From the NCBI GenBank assembly GCA_017379075.1, contig JAFNXL010000006.1:1-32255 (forward strand): a stretch of DNA of 32,255 bases, in the 5' to 3' direction. The first letter of the stretch is position 1; each line of letters starts with the position of its first letter. Source of the DNA: Bacteroidaceae bacterium (GTDB lineage: Bacteria; Bacteroidota; Bacteroidia; Bacteroidales; Bacteroidaceae). Made by a program: the position numbers and the translations under genes. This document shows, one piece after another, positions 25,012 through 32,255 of the stretch. Below the pieces are notes generated by a model, which saw only the letters and a program-made list of their open reading frames with translations, was not told where the DNA came from and ran no database searches.

Positions 25012-26095
25012 ATTTCTTGAGAATCTTCAACAATGGCTTGCGCAGCGACTCGGCCCAAAGCGTATAGCCATAATCGCCAGGATGCGTGCCGTCCACGCTG
25101 GTCTCGTGCGTGGGCGAAGTGGCATTGGTTACCTCTATGTAATATACATCGGCATATTTCTTAATGGCCTCGCGCATAAGCTTTTCCGCACAGTCCTGAC
25201 GTTTCTTTTCCGCACGTTCAGAACCAGTATTGAAATTACGGCTCTCACGATAGATGGTACGCTGGAATATCAAAGGTTTTCCGGGATGAGCCTTCTGAAG
25301 CTTCTCGATGAAAGGGAAAAGCCTTTCTTCTATCTGTTCAACAGAGGGGTTGGAAAAGGCATCAAAAACAAAGGCATCCGCATCCGTTGCGCAAAGCACA
25401 TCGCAGAAATAGGGCTGAAGCTTGCAGTTACCGGCACAACCCAGGTTAAGGACGTGCAGTCCTGTGGCACGGCTCAACTGCGAAGGATAGTTCATTGCAG
25501 GTCGGGAGGTGCTGCTGCCGTGCGTGAAACTGCTGCCGAAGAAAGCGATGCGATGGCGGAAAGGATTTTCAAGGGGCAGAAGTGTTTTTCCAGCCTGGAC
25601 GCCAATCTTCAGTTCAAGCAACTCGCTCTGGATGGGCAGATAAATCAGGCATTCCTTCTCCTCTCCATCCATATTGTTTATCAGCGTAACCGGATTGTTC
25701 AAACTCTTGTCGCCAGAAACAGTACTGGCAGCATTGATCCACTGGCCGTCCTTACGGATGTAAAGGTCGAAACCGCGGGCTGAAATCCCCATTGTATTGG
25801 TGGGGAAACCCACATCGCCATATTGCGGGTCCACGGAAATGATGGTGGAGTTGGTGCGAAAGGCACAAATCATTCCCACTCCGCAACGGACCTGCCTGTT
25901 CTCGCCTGCCGTAAAGCCCTTGAAACGCGTAGTATCCACACGATGGAAGGGGTTGGGATTTTCGGGAAAGAACTGGCCCAGCATTGTAAGGTCTGTGGCA
26001 TCGGTCCATGCAAACTTCACATCTTTAGCCGATTGGGCAACAAGAACCATCGGACTCAGAAGCAACAACAATATAAATAATGCGGTATTCTTCAT
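24998..26095 (-). CDS. SGNH/GDSL hydrolase with N-terminal GxDLY domain, secreted
   Basis: A 365-residue exported esterase. The signal peptide MKNTALFILLLLLSPMVLVA is cleaved before Gln. The N-terminal half is the GxDLY beta-sandwich (GFDLYIRKDG, 108-117). The hydrolase follows: block I GSSFTHG (Ser189 as nucleophile), NLGCAGN (oxyanion Gly/Asn) and the catalytic pair DGTHP (Asp335, His338). Such enzymes remove acetyl or other acyl groups from carbohydrates. It sits 25 bp after the U32 gene and overlaps the phytase-like gene. Together with GH43 it suggests processing of an acylated plant or mucin glycan; the specific substrate is inference. Confidence 0.92.
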   Translation of the reverse strand: MKNTALFILLLLLSPMVLVAQSAKDVKFAWTDATDLTMLGQFFPENPNPFHRVDTTRFKGFTAGENRQVRCGVGMICAFRTNSTIISVDPQYGDVGFPTNTMGISARGFDLYIRKDGQWINAASTVSGDKSLNNPVTLINNMDGEEKECLIYLPIQSELLELKIGVQAGKTLLPLENPFRHRIAFFGSSFTHGSSTSRPAMNYPSQLSRATGLHVLNLGCAGNCKLQPYFCDVLCATDADAFVFDAFSNPSVEQIEERLFPFIEKLQKAHPGKPLIFQRTIYRESRNFNTGSERAEKKRQDCAEKLMREAIKKYADVYYIEVTNATSPTHETSVDGTHPGDYGYTLWAESLRKPLLKILKKYGIK

Positions 26096-26120
26096 AATTT
26101 TTATTTTAAAAATGTGACAA

Positions 26121-27362
26121 TCAAGGATTTGGTATCAGTTTATAGAGCTTGTCGCTACTACGAATCTTGCTTTCCAGCGGAATGCTGATGCGCTGGCCCT
26201 GCAACGCAGTTTCAACGGGATTCAAGTCGAAACGGATTTCCTTTACAACGGTTTCCAATGCGCCCGTGGTGGGACCGGTAATCAGAATCTTGTCCCCCAC
26301 ACTTAACGGAGCGGCCTCAATCTTGAACTCGGCAACCTTCAGACGGTTAAAATACTTCATTCCCTTGCCCACATACACTTTCTTCTCCGTGGCCAGGGAA
26401 CCGGGCTGGTCGTTCCACTCCCCTAACATCTGTCCCTGGTAATATCCATCCCAGAATCCGCGGTTGAAAACGCGGGAAAGGCGTTCATCCCAATCGTCCA
26501 TGCGTTCGGGGGTGAAGTCATTGTCAAGCACAGCCTGGATGGCCTCGCTGTAACAACGCACCACCGTTGAAACATATTCCGCACCTCGGGCACGGCCTTC
26601 AATCTTGAAAACCCGGACGCCCGACTGCATCATCCGGTCGATGAAACGGATGGTCTTAAGGTCGCGGGGCGACATGATATACTTGTTGTCAATGTCCAGT
26701 TCGGTACCCGTCTCGCGGTCACGGACAGTATAACCTCTTCTGCAAAGTTGCATACATTCGCCACGATTGGCGCTACGGCCCATATTCTGAAGACTCAGGT
26801 AACACTTTCCGCTGATGGCCATACACAAGGCTCCATGACAGAACATCTCAATGCGGATGAGTTCTCCACTGGGGCCACAGATGTTCTGCTCCACAATCTG
26901 CCGATAGATTTCTGCCACCTGATCCATATTCAGCTCACGGGCAAGAACCACCACATCGGCAAACTGCGCATAGAACCTCAACGCTTCTATATTACTGATA
27001 TTGAGCTGTGTACTCAAATGCACTTCAAGGCCAATCTGACGGCAGTACTGCATCACAGCCACATCACTGGCAATTACGGCAGATATACGGGCTTCCAGTG
27101 CCGCATCCAGAATCTGGCGCATCATGGCCAAGTCCTCACCATAGATAATCGTATTAACGGTAAGATAACTCTTGACACCACAATGACGGCATTCGCTGGC
27201 AATGTCCTTGAGGTCATCTATGGTGAAAGTGCGGGCGGAATGGGCACGCATATTCAGATGCTCAATACCAAAATATATGCTGTCCGTACCGGCACGCAAG
27301 GCTGCAGACAACGCTTCCCGCGAGCCTACCGGAGCCATTATTTCAAAATCTTTTCTGTTCAT
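26121..27362 (-). CDS. U32-family protein (TrhP/RlhA-type RNA hydroxylation)
   Basis: 413 residues of the peptidase U32 family, now linked to prephenate-dependent hydroxylation of RNA (tRNA ho5U34 by TrhP/YegQ, 23S rRNA by RlhA) rather than proteolysis. The signature is RIEMFCHGALCMAISGKCYL (170-189), with further Cys203 and Cys207 (GECMQLCRRG), fitting an iron-sulfur or metal-binding Cys set. The N-terminus (MAPVGSREALSAALRAGTDS) is the typical TIM-barrel start. The C-terminus carries a small beta-barrel (VGDKILITGPTTG). It follows dusB by 32 bp. YegQ-type function is more likely for a single-copy short protein, but the two alternatives are not separated here. Confidence 0.92.
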   Translation of the reverse strand: MNRKDFEIMAPVGSREALSAALRAGTDSIYFGIEHLNMRAHSARTFTIDDLKDIASECRHCGVKSYLTVNTIIYGEDLAMMRQILDAALEARISAVIASDVAVMQYCRQIGLEVHLSTQLNISNIEALRFYAQFADVVVLARELNMDQVAEIYRQIVEQNICGPSGELIRIEMFCHGALCMAISGKCYLSLQNMGRSANRGECMQLCRRGYTVRDRETGTELDIDNKYIMSPRDLKTIRFIDRMMQSGVRVFKIEGRARGAEYVSTVVRCYSEAIQAVLDNDFTPERMDDWDERLSRVFNRGFWDGYYQGQMLGEWNDQPGSLATEKKVYVGKGMKYFNRLKVAEFKIEAAPLSVGDKILITGPTTGALETVVKEIRFDLNPVETALQGQRISIPLESKIRSSDKLYKLIPNP

Positions 27363-27394
27363 CGTCGAAATATTACCTTATTATATATACACAA

Positions 27395-28411
27395 TCAGAG
27401 ATACTTGGTCTCTATCTCGTCCAGAATGCCAAAGAGTTCGCTTACCGTCTCGGCACGGAGCATGCGGATGCGTGTCTCGCGGAAATTGGGAATACCCTTG
27501 AATATTGGACTGGCTGCCAAGTGGCGGCGTACATGCAATATGCCGCGATACTCGTCTATGCGGTTCACGCTGGTAAGTACCTGCTCCCTTAAGATATCCA
27601 TTTTCCAGCCCGTACTGAGCAGGGGATGCTTTGAAGGCAGCATGCCCGCACTTGGAGCGGTGTGCCCCAACGCCTGGTTGATTTCATAGAAAATCCATGG
27701 TTGTCCAAAGGTGGCACGACCCACCATTATGGCATCCACACCATAGCGTTCAAAGCATTCGACGGCACGCTCGGGAGTGGTGATGTCTCCATTTCCAATG
27801 ATGGGAATATGCATTCTGGGATTCTCCTTAACCTCGGCAATCAGCGACCAATCGGCTTCGCCGGTATACATCTGGGCACGGGTTCGGCCATGAATGGTGA
27901 GTGCCTTGATGCCACAGTCCTGCAACTGTTCGGCCAACTCTACGATTATACGGTGGTCATGATCCCATCCCAGACGTGTCTTTACCGTTACCGGTGTATC
28001 CGGCACCGCATCCACCACTGCACGGGTTATGGCCAGCATTTGCGGAACATTCTGTAACATTCCGGCACCGGCACCTTTCCCCGCCACTTTCTTCACCGGG
28101 CAACCAAAGTTCAAGTCAAGCACATCGGGATGTGCCTGTTCAACCACAATGCGGGCAGCCTCGCGCATGGCATCCACGTCACGACCGTAAATTTGAATGG
28201 CAACAGGCCGTTCATCGGCACAGACCTTCAGCTTTTCCAGGCTTTTGTTCACCATCCGTATCAGGGCATCGCTTGACACGAACTCAGAATATACCATAGC
28301 CGCTCCCATCTGTCTGCATAACAGGCGGAAACCGATGTCAGTTACGTCCTCCATCGGGGCAAGCAGCACAGGCTTATCTCCTAAATCAATGTTTCCTATC
28401 CTCACAGGCAA
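27395..28411 (-). CDS. dusB: tRNA-dihydrouridine synthase, DusB type
   Basis: An FMN-dependent enzyme that reduces uridines in the D-loop of tRNA using NADPH. 338 residues. The TIM-barrel start is VLLAPMEDVTDIGFR, the catalytic Cys104 lies in LNFGCPVKKV, and the FMN/RNA blocks are VTVKTRLGWD, LTIHGRTRAQMYTGEADW, PIIGNGDI and IMVGRATFGQPW. The helical C-terminal domain is complete. It follows sufE by 8 bp and precedes the U32 protein, making a local pair of RNA-modification genes. Some Dus enzymes are annotated by number only from phylogeny; DusB is the expected single-copy type outside Proteobacteria. Confidence 0.96.
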   Translation of the reverse strand: MPVRIGNIDLGDKPVLLAPMEDVTDIGFRLLCRQMGAAMVYSEFVSSDALIRMVNKSLEKLKVCADERPVAIQIYGRDVDAMREAARIVVEQAHPDVLDLNFGCPVKKVAGKGAGAGMLQNVPQMLAITRAVVDAVPDTPVTVKTRLGWDHDHRIIVELAEQLQDCGIKALTIHGRTRAQMYTGEADWSLIAEVKENPRMHIPIIGNGDITTPERAVECFERYGVDAIMVGRATFGQPWIFYEINQALGHTAPSAGMLPSKHPLLSTGWKMDILREQVLTSVNRIDEYRGILHVRRHLAASPIFKGIPNFRETRIRMLRAETVSELFGILDEIETKYL

Positions 28412-28419
28412 AACATGTT

Positions 28420-28845
28420 TTAAAACCCTTTGGCCTTGAATGCCAGGGCATACATCTTCATCTGTTTTATCATGGCCAGCAAACCGTTGCTACGAGTGGG
28501 CGAAAGATGTTCGCTGAGTCCTATTCTTTCTATAAAATACAAATCTGTATCCAGTATTTCCTGTGGTGTGTGGTCACCAAGCACACGAATGAGCAACGCC
28601 ACTATTCCTTTTACAATCAGTGCATCGCTTTCTGCCTGGAAGTGAAGCTTGCCGTCAATCATATCGGCCTGAAGCCACACTCTGCTTTGGCAACCGTCAA
28701 TCAGGTTCTGCTCGTTCTTGTACTTTTCCTCCAAAGGCGGCTGGTCGCTGCCCAGGTCAATGAGCAGCTGATATTTGTCCATCCAGTCTTCAAAATCAGA
28801 GAATTCCTCTATAATCTCGTCTTGTATCTCGTTTATCGTCATCAT
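28420..28845 (-). CDS. sufE: SufE-like sulfur acceptor protein
   Basis: 141 residues of the SufE/CsdE family: it accepts persulfide sulfur from the SufS cysteine desulfurase for Fe-S cluster assembly in the cytosol. The acceptor Cys52 is in LIDGCQSRVW, the family signature, and the acidic N-terminal helix (INEIQDEIIEEFSDFEDWMDKY) plus the C-terminal GLSEHLSPTRSNGL block are complete. It overlaps the glutaminyl cyclase by 4 bp (ATGA), so translation is coupled. A second ATG directly follows the first (28842). Fe-S enzymes in the window that could depend on it are QueG and possibly the U32 protein. Confidence 0.95.
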   Translation of the reverse strand: MMTINEIQDEIIEEFSDFEDWMDKYQLLIDLGSDQPPLEEKYKNEQNLIDGCQSRVWLQADMIDGKLHFQAESDALIVKGIVALLIRVLGDHTPQEILDTDLYFIERIGLSEHLSPTRSNGLLAMIKQMKMYALAFKAKGF

Positions 28846-29852
28846 TGTGCGTCTTCGTTATAAATAAGTTGTACCAAAGTCTGTCCCACAGCATTGAGCA
28901 CATTGGGGTCAATGTTCTCGGGCGTATCCTCCACCGTATGCCAAGTGGGTCCAAAGTTGCTAGGGCCTTCCGTAAAATGGGGAACGATGTCCAGACAAGG
29001 AATGCCGGCAATAAGGTTCACATTCACATGGTCGTCCATAAGATAGCCTCCGTCCTTCAAGGGGAAATAGTGGCGATATCCCATCTGGCCGGCCAGTTTC
29101 CAGACCATTTCCACAATGGGGCCGGCATATTCCTGAGAAATCAACTCCTTGGAGAAGGTACATCCACGGCCGCCCACCATATCCATAAGTATGCCATAGC
29201 GGGCAGAATACTGGTTGTTACGGGCGGCTTCGGCCCAGGCCTTCGAGCCAAGACACCAGGTTTCCCTACCGCTGTCAAACTCGTTTTCCGCCCATTCCGG
29301 AGTGCCCATGTCTTCTACATCGAAACAAACAAAGTCAATGCCCAACTTGACCGGACTTTGCTGAAGGACACGGGCCATTTCCAACATCACAGCCACACCG
29401 CTGGCACCATCATTCGCTCCCATTACGGGCTTCATGTGATTGTCCGGATTGGGATCGTTGTCGGCCCAAGGACGACTGTCCCAATGTGCGCAGAAAAGTA
29501 TGCGGTCTGGGTTTTCTGGATTGATGCTGGCAATTATATTGCGGGCAGAAACCTTTGAACCGTCGTATACGGTTACTTCTGCAAACTGTTCAGAAACCTG
29601 AGTGCCGAACTGCTCAAACTTGTCCACGATATAGTCTCCACACTGGGCAGAGGCTTCGCTCTCCGGCAAGCGGGGACCGAAACTGCACTGGTCCTTCACA
29701 TACTGCATCGCGCTGTCTGAAACAAAAACAGGGCAGGGAGCCAACGCTATGGTATCGGCCTTCTTTGTGTTAGACTGCTTTTGCCCTGTACAGGACATTA
29801 TTCCTACTATACAGAGAAAGATGTTTGCTATCAAGATTTTCCTTGCGTTCAT
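28842..29852 (-). CDS. M28-type glutaminyl-peptide cyclotransferase (type II QC), lipoprotein
   Basis: 336 residues. A lipoprotein-type signal (MNARKILIANIFLCIVGIMS, Cys21) places it in the periplasm or envelope. The zinc-peptidase fold has FCAHWDSRP (His123, Asp125), GANDGASG (Asp148), DVEDMGTPEW (Glu180/Asp181) and TWHTVED (His305). The HWDSRP(W/Y)ADND block and single-zinc ligand set match the Bacteroidetes glutaminyl cyclases described from Porphyromonas, Prevotella and Tannerella more than aminopeptidases. It converts N-terminal Gln of exported proteins to pyroglutamate. Five exported proteins of this window have such a predicted N-terminus. It lies 6 bp after the C26-M19 fusion and overlaps sufE. 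Confidence 0.88.
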   Translation of the reverse strand: MNARKILIANIFLCIVGIMSCTGQKQSNTKKADTIALAPCPVFVSDSAMQYVKDQCSFGPRLPESEASAQCGDYIVDKFEQFGTQVSEQFAEVTVYDGSKVSARNIIASINPENPDRILFCAHWDSRPWADNDPNPDNHMKPVMGANDGASGVAVMLEMARVLQQSPVKLGIDFVCFDVEDMGTPEWAENEFDSGRETWCLGSKAWAEAARNNQYSARYGILMDMVGGRGCTFSKELISQEYAGPIVEMVWKLAGQMGYRHYFPLKDGGYLMDDHVNVNLIAGIPCLDIVPHFTEGPSNFGPTWHTVEDTPENIDPNVLNAVGQTLVQLIYNEDAQ

Positions 29853-29858
29853 TTATTT

Positions 29859-31643
29859 TCAAGATTTAAAATTCTGTATTTCATTCATCACGCGCAAAAA
29901 GTTTCCTCCCCAAATCAGCTGAAGATCCGCCTCCGAGAAACCATTCTTCAGCAACATTCGGGTAAGGTTTATCACTTCCGATGCCGAAGCAATTCCGGGC
30001 ACACCGCCGTCACCGTCAAAGTCGGTACCTATTCCTATGTGTTCAACACCCATAACCTTTGCCATGTGCTTCAGATGAGTTATGGCATCCAGAATGTCCG
30101 CCTTGCCGTCCTTGCGCAGAAACCCTTCGTAAAAGGTTACCTGTGCCACACCGCCCTTTCGGGCCAATGCCCGCATCTGCTCATCGGTCAGATTGCGCGG
30201 ATGGTCACACAATGCACGGCTGCTGCTGTGGCTGCACACAATGGGCACGTCACTGATTTCCAGCGCGTCGTAAAAACTCTTTTCAGAAGCATGGCTCAAA
30301 TCCACCATCATGCCCACCCTGTTCATCTCCTTGATGACCCGGGCACCGAAATCGCTCACGCCCTGATGCTCGGAATTTCCACGGGCAGAATCGCAGATAT
30401 CATTGTCTCCATTGTGGCAAAGCGTCATATATACCACACCTCTTTTTCGGAATGCCTCCACATTATTTATATCCTTTCCTATGGCATAACCGTTTTCAAC
30501 CCCCATCATAAGAGCCTTTTTCCCTTGCCCTTTCAGGTCATAGAGTTCCTTGGGTGTGCGGGCAATTCCAATCGCATCCGCATTGTCCGCCACCATTTCC
30601 TCAATCTGGTCCAATATGTGGTGTGCGGTTCGGTTTGCCAGTTCCAGGGAAGCCTCGTCTCTTCCACCTTGCGGCAGATAAGCCACCATAATGCTGGCAT
30701 CGAGCCTTCCTTCATGCATCTTGTGCAGATCCACCAAAGCCAGGTCAGAACGGGAACTTATCAAGCGTGAGGGTGAAATTCCTCTTTCCGCAGCTTTCGG
30801 GAAACACATTGGCGTATCGCAATGACTGTCCAGGGTGAGGATACGTTGATGAATGCCGCGTGCCTGCAAAAAGGAACGGGCTTCCTTCACCAACCACTCA
30901 AAAAGAGGCATCATACTGTCGTCTCCGCCCAAGACAAAACATTCGGGATGCCATTGCACGCCCAAAAGACTCTTGTGCTCAGTGCTTTCCACCGCTTCAA
31001 TCACACCGTCGGCCGAACGGGCACATACCTTAAGCAAACTACCCGTCTCGCATACAGCCTGATGATGGAAAGAATTGACGGCAATTCGGGTTTCCTTCAT
31101 TATCCTGTGCAACAACGAATCTTCCTCAATCAGAACCATGTGCGAGGCATATTCTCTGGCCAGATTCTGACTATGCTTTATCAGGGGTTGGTCATGATAC
31201 TGCGAGGGAAGATCCTGAAAGACTTTTCCGCCCAATGCGCAAGTCATCATCTGTATACCCCTGCAAATGCCCAAAATGGGCAACTGACGGTTATAGGCCA
31301 TGCGCACCAACCACAATTCAGCCTTGTCACGCTGGGGACATATTCCACCAAGTCCGGGAAGCGGTTCATCACCCATGAACAAAGGATTCATGTCACCACC
31401 TCCGGAAAGCAACAAAGCGTCAATCCTGTCCAAGGTGGCCGAAAGGGTGTCCATGTCCTCATAGGCAGGAATGACCAGCGGGGTACCGCCGGCCTTCAGC
31501 ACAGACTGATAATACCCCTGCGCCAGTTCACAACCTTTTTCGCCAAAATTACCCGTAATACCGATTACCGGCTTCTTTTCTCCCACGGTGAACTTGCCAT
31601 GGAATTCCCCCAACTGCCCAAACCAATCATAGCCTTTGCTCAT
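29859..31643 (-). CDS. Fusion: C26/GATase-1 gamma-glutamyl hydrolase plus M19 membrane dipeptidase
   Basis: A 594-residue two-domain hydrolase. Residues 25-257 form a class I glutamine-amidotransferase-like domain of the gamma-glutamyl-GABA hydrolase type: GICRGIQ with Cys127, and GVQWHPE with His232 and Glu234. Residues 265-594 form an M19 renal-dipeptidase-like TIM barrel with binuclear zinc ligands: LDSHCD (His274, Asp276), GVEN (Glu383), DLSHAS (His451), SHSSSR (His472) and GTDFDG (Asp541). Both active sites look intact. There is no signal peptide, so it is probably cytosolic. Gamma-glutamyl removal followed by dipeptide cleavage would suit glutathione-like or gamma-glutamyl-peptide salvage; that pairing is inference. 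It overlaps the Lrp gene by 4 bp (ATGA). Confidence 0.92.
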   Translation of the reverse strand: MSKGYDWFGQLGEFHGKFTVGEKKPVIGITGNFGEKGCELAQGYYQSVLKAGGTPLVIPAYEDMDTLSATLDRIDALLLSGGGDMNPLFMGDEPLPGLGGICPQRDKAELWLVRMAYNRQLPILGICRGIQMMTCALGGKVFQDLPSQYHDQPLIKHSQNLAREYASHMVLIEEDSLLHRIMKETRIAVNSFHHQAVCETGSLLKVCARSADGVIEAVESTEHKSLLGVQWHPECFVLGGDDSMMPLFEWLVKEARSFLQARGIHQRILTLDSHCDTPMCFPKAAERGISPSRLISSRSDLALVDLHKMHEGRLDASIMVAYLPQGGRDEASLELANRTAHHILDQIEEMVADNADAIGIARTPKELYDLKGQGKKALMMGVENGYAIGKDINNVEAFRKRGVVYMTLCHNGDNDICDSARGNSEHQGVSDFGARVIKEMNRVGMMVDLSHASEKSFYDALEISDVPIVCSHSSSRALCDHPRNLTDEQMRALARKGGVAQVTFYEGFLRKDGKADILDAITHLKHMAKVMGVEHIGIGTDFDGDGGVPGIASASEVINLTRMLLKNGFSEADLQLIWGGNFLRVMNEIQNFKS

Positions 31644-32137
31644 GATTCCTCCAGTGCAATCGGTTTGCTTTCCTTACGCTGCACGCCTATGGGTACTTCC
31701 TTCTTTATACTCTGTTTCAGAGAGATAAGCGTTTCTGTAGTTGTCACTCCCGGTATCTCCTGCAAGCGGTTGTTCAAGAGTTCCATCAGATGGGCATTGT
31801 CCTTGGCATACAGTTTCACCAGCATGGTATAGGGGCCAGTGGTAAAATGGCACTCCACAATCTCCGGTATTTTCTGAAATTCCTTCACCACATCCTTGTA
31901 CATGGAACCTCTTTCCAGTGTAATACCAATATAAGTACAGGTATTGTAACCCAGGCTTACAGGATTCACATGATAGCCAGAACCGACAATCACTCCCATG
32001 TCAATCAATCGCTGCACACGCTGATGAATGGCAGCACGGCTCACGCCACACTCCGTGGCAACGTCCTTGAACGGAATGCGTGCATTGCAAGAAATGATTT
32101 CCAAGATTTTCTTATCAAGGTTATCTATCTTTTCCAT
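31640..32137 (-). CDS. Lrp/AsnC-family transcriptional regulator
   Basis: 165 residues. The N-terminal winged helix-turn-helix (IDNLDKKILEIISCNARIPF, then ECGVSRAAIHQRVQRL) is followed by the RAM/AsnC ligand domain (YIGITLERGSM through VTTTETLISL), where amino acids usually bind and cause a change in octamer state. The last 18 residues or so are a Lys/Glu-rich tail. As first gene of the run, and coupled to an amino-acid and peptide hydrolase, it probably senses an amino acid and controls this operon; that is inference. A 10-bp palindrome ATATCGATAT (32187-32196) inside its promoter spacer is a candidate autoregulatory site. Confidence 0.94.
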   Translation of the reverse strand: MEKIDNLDKKILEIISCNARIPFKDVATECGVSRAAIHQRVQRLIDMGVIVGSGYHVNPVSLGYNTCTYIGITLERGSMYKDVVKEFQKIPEIVECHFTTGPYTMLVKLYAKDNAHLMELLNNRLQEIPGVTTTETLISLKQSIKKEVPIGVQRKESKPIALEES

Positions 32138-32171
32138 TTCTTAAAAGTGTATTTTTGTATTAAACTGTAAG

Positions 32172-32201
32172 CAAAAATAGATAAAAATATCGATATATCA
32201 A
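32172..32201 (-). promoter_or_regulatory. Promoter with candidate operator for the Lrp-led operon
   Basis: On the minus strand TTG (32199-32201) is 19 nt from TATTTTTG (32172-32179), matching Bacteroidetes -33 and -7 elements, 35 bp upstream of the ATG. The perfect palindrome ATATCGATAT lies in the spacer, a place where a bound regulator would block RNA polymerase. From 32202 to the window end the sequence is AT-rich with no gene seen. Confidence 0.65.
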
Positions 32202-32255
32202 TCATTTTGATAAGAAAAATGACATTTTAACACTTTTTTTGTGTCTATTTGTATA

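Overview
The window looks like a chromosomal segment of a Bacteroidales bacterium (Bacteroides/Prevotella type). Evidence: Bacteroidetes-style promoters (TAnnTTTG at -7, TTG about 19 nt upstream), A-rich leaders without Shine-Dalgarno sequences, a lipoprotein with acidic residues right after the lipobox Cys, signal peptides that leave Gln as the first mature residue, and families typical of the phylum (a TMEM260-like GT117 protein, EpsC-type serine acetyltransferase, type II glutaminyl cyclase, PepSY-like secreted protein). Genus cannot be fixed from the sequence alone.

Layout. 1-2493 (+) is the 3' part of a large macroglobulin-like surface protein, ended by a clear terminator. 2494-3179 is a repeat island. 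3180-8004 (-) is a three-gene unit: GT117 membrane protein, NodB-type deacetylase, queG. 8125-15422 (-) is a tightly packed unit: epsC-type serine acetyltransferase, THUMP RNA methyltransferase, dipeptidyl peptidase IV, purD and two membrane proteins; most junctions overlap. 15572-17298 (+) holds a secreted metallophosphoesterase and a secreted PepSY-like protein, each followed by a terminator-like hairpin. 17366-18195 is a second repeat island. 18196-20240 (-) holds an AT-rich PAP2 phosphatase and an AT-rich lipoprotein gene, each preceded by a copy of a structured, terminator-ended leader RNA. 20583-32137 (-) is a long co-directional run: Lrp/AsnC regulator, C26-M19 fusion, glutaminyl cyclase, sufE, dusB, U32 protein, then a secreted set (SGNH esterase, phytase-like protein, GH43, Tat-exported FAD oxidoreductase).

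How parts fit. The secreted GH43, SGNH and FAD-oxidoreductase genes look like a small glycan-processing cassette without SusC/SusD. Five exported proteins have a predicted mature N-terminal Gln, and the window also encodes the cyclase expected to convert it to pyroglutamate. dusB and the U32 gene are neighbours and both families act on RNA; queG also acts on tRNA.

Most unusual signal. Both long convergent intergenic regions (2494-3179 and 17299-18195) are built from the same modules and carry four different tandem arrays with a 22-23 bp period. Many units contain a small inverted repeat whose arms change sequence while staying complementary. The second strong signal is the duplicated leader RNA (19025-19238 and 20304-20514), with nested helices supported by G-U-preserving changes on the minus strand, a terminator hairpin, and a Bacteroidetes promoter in front of one copy. 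All positions and pairings were worked out by hand.
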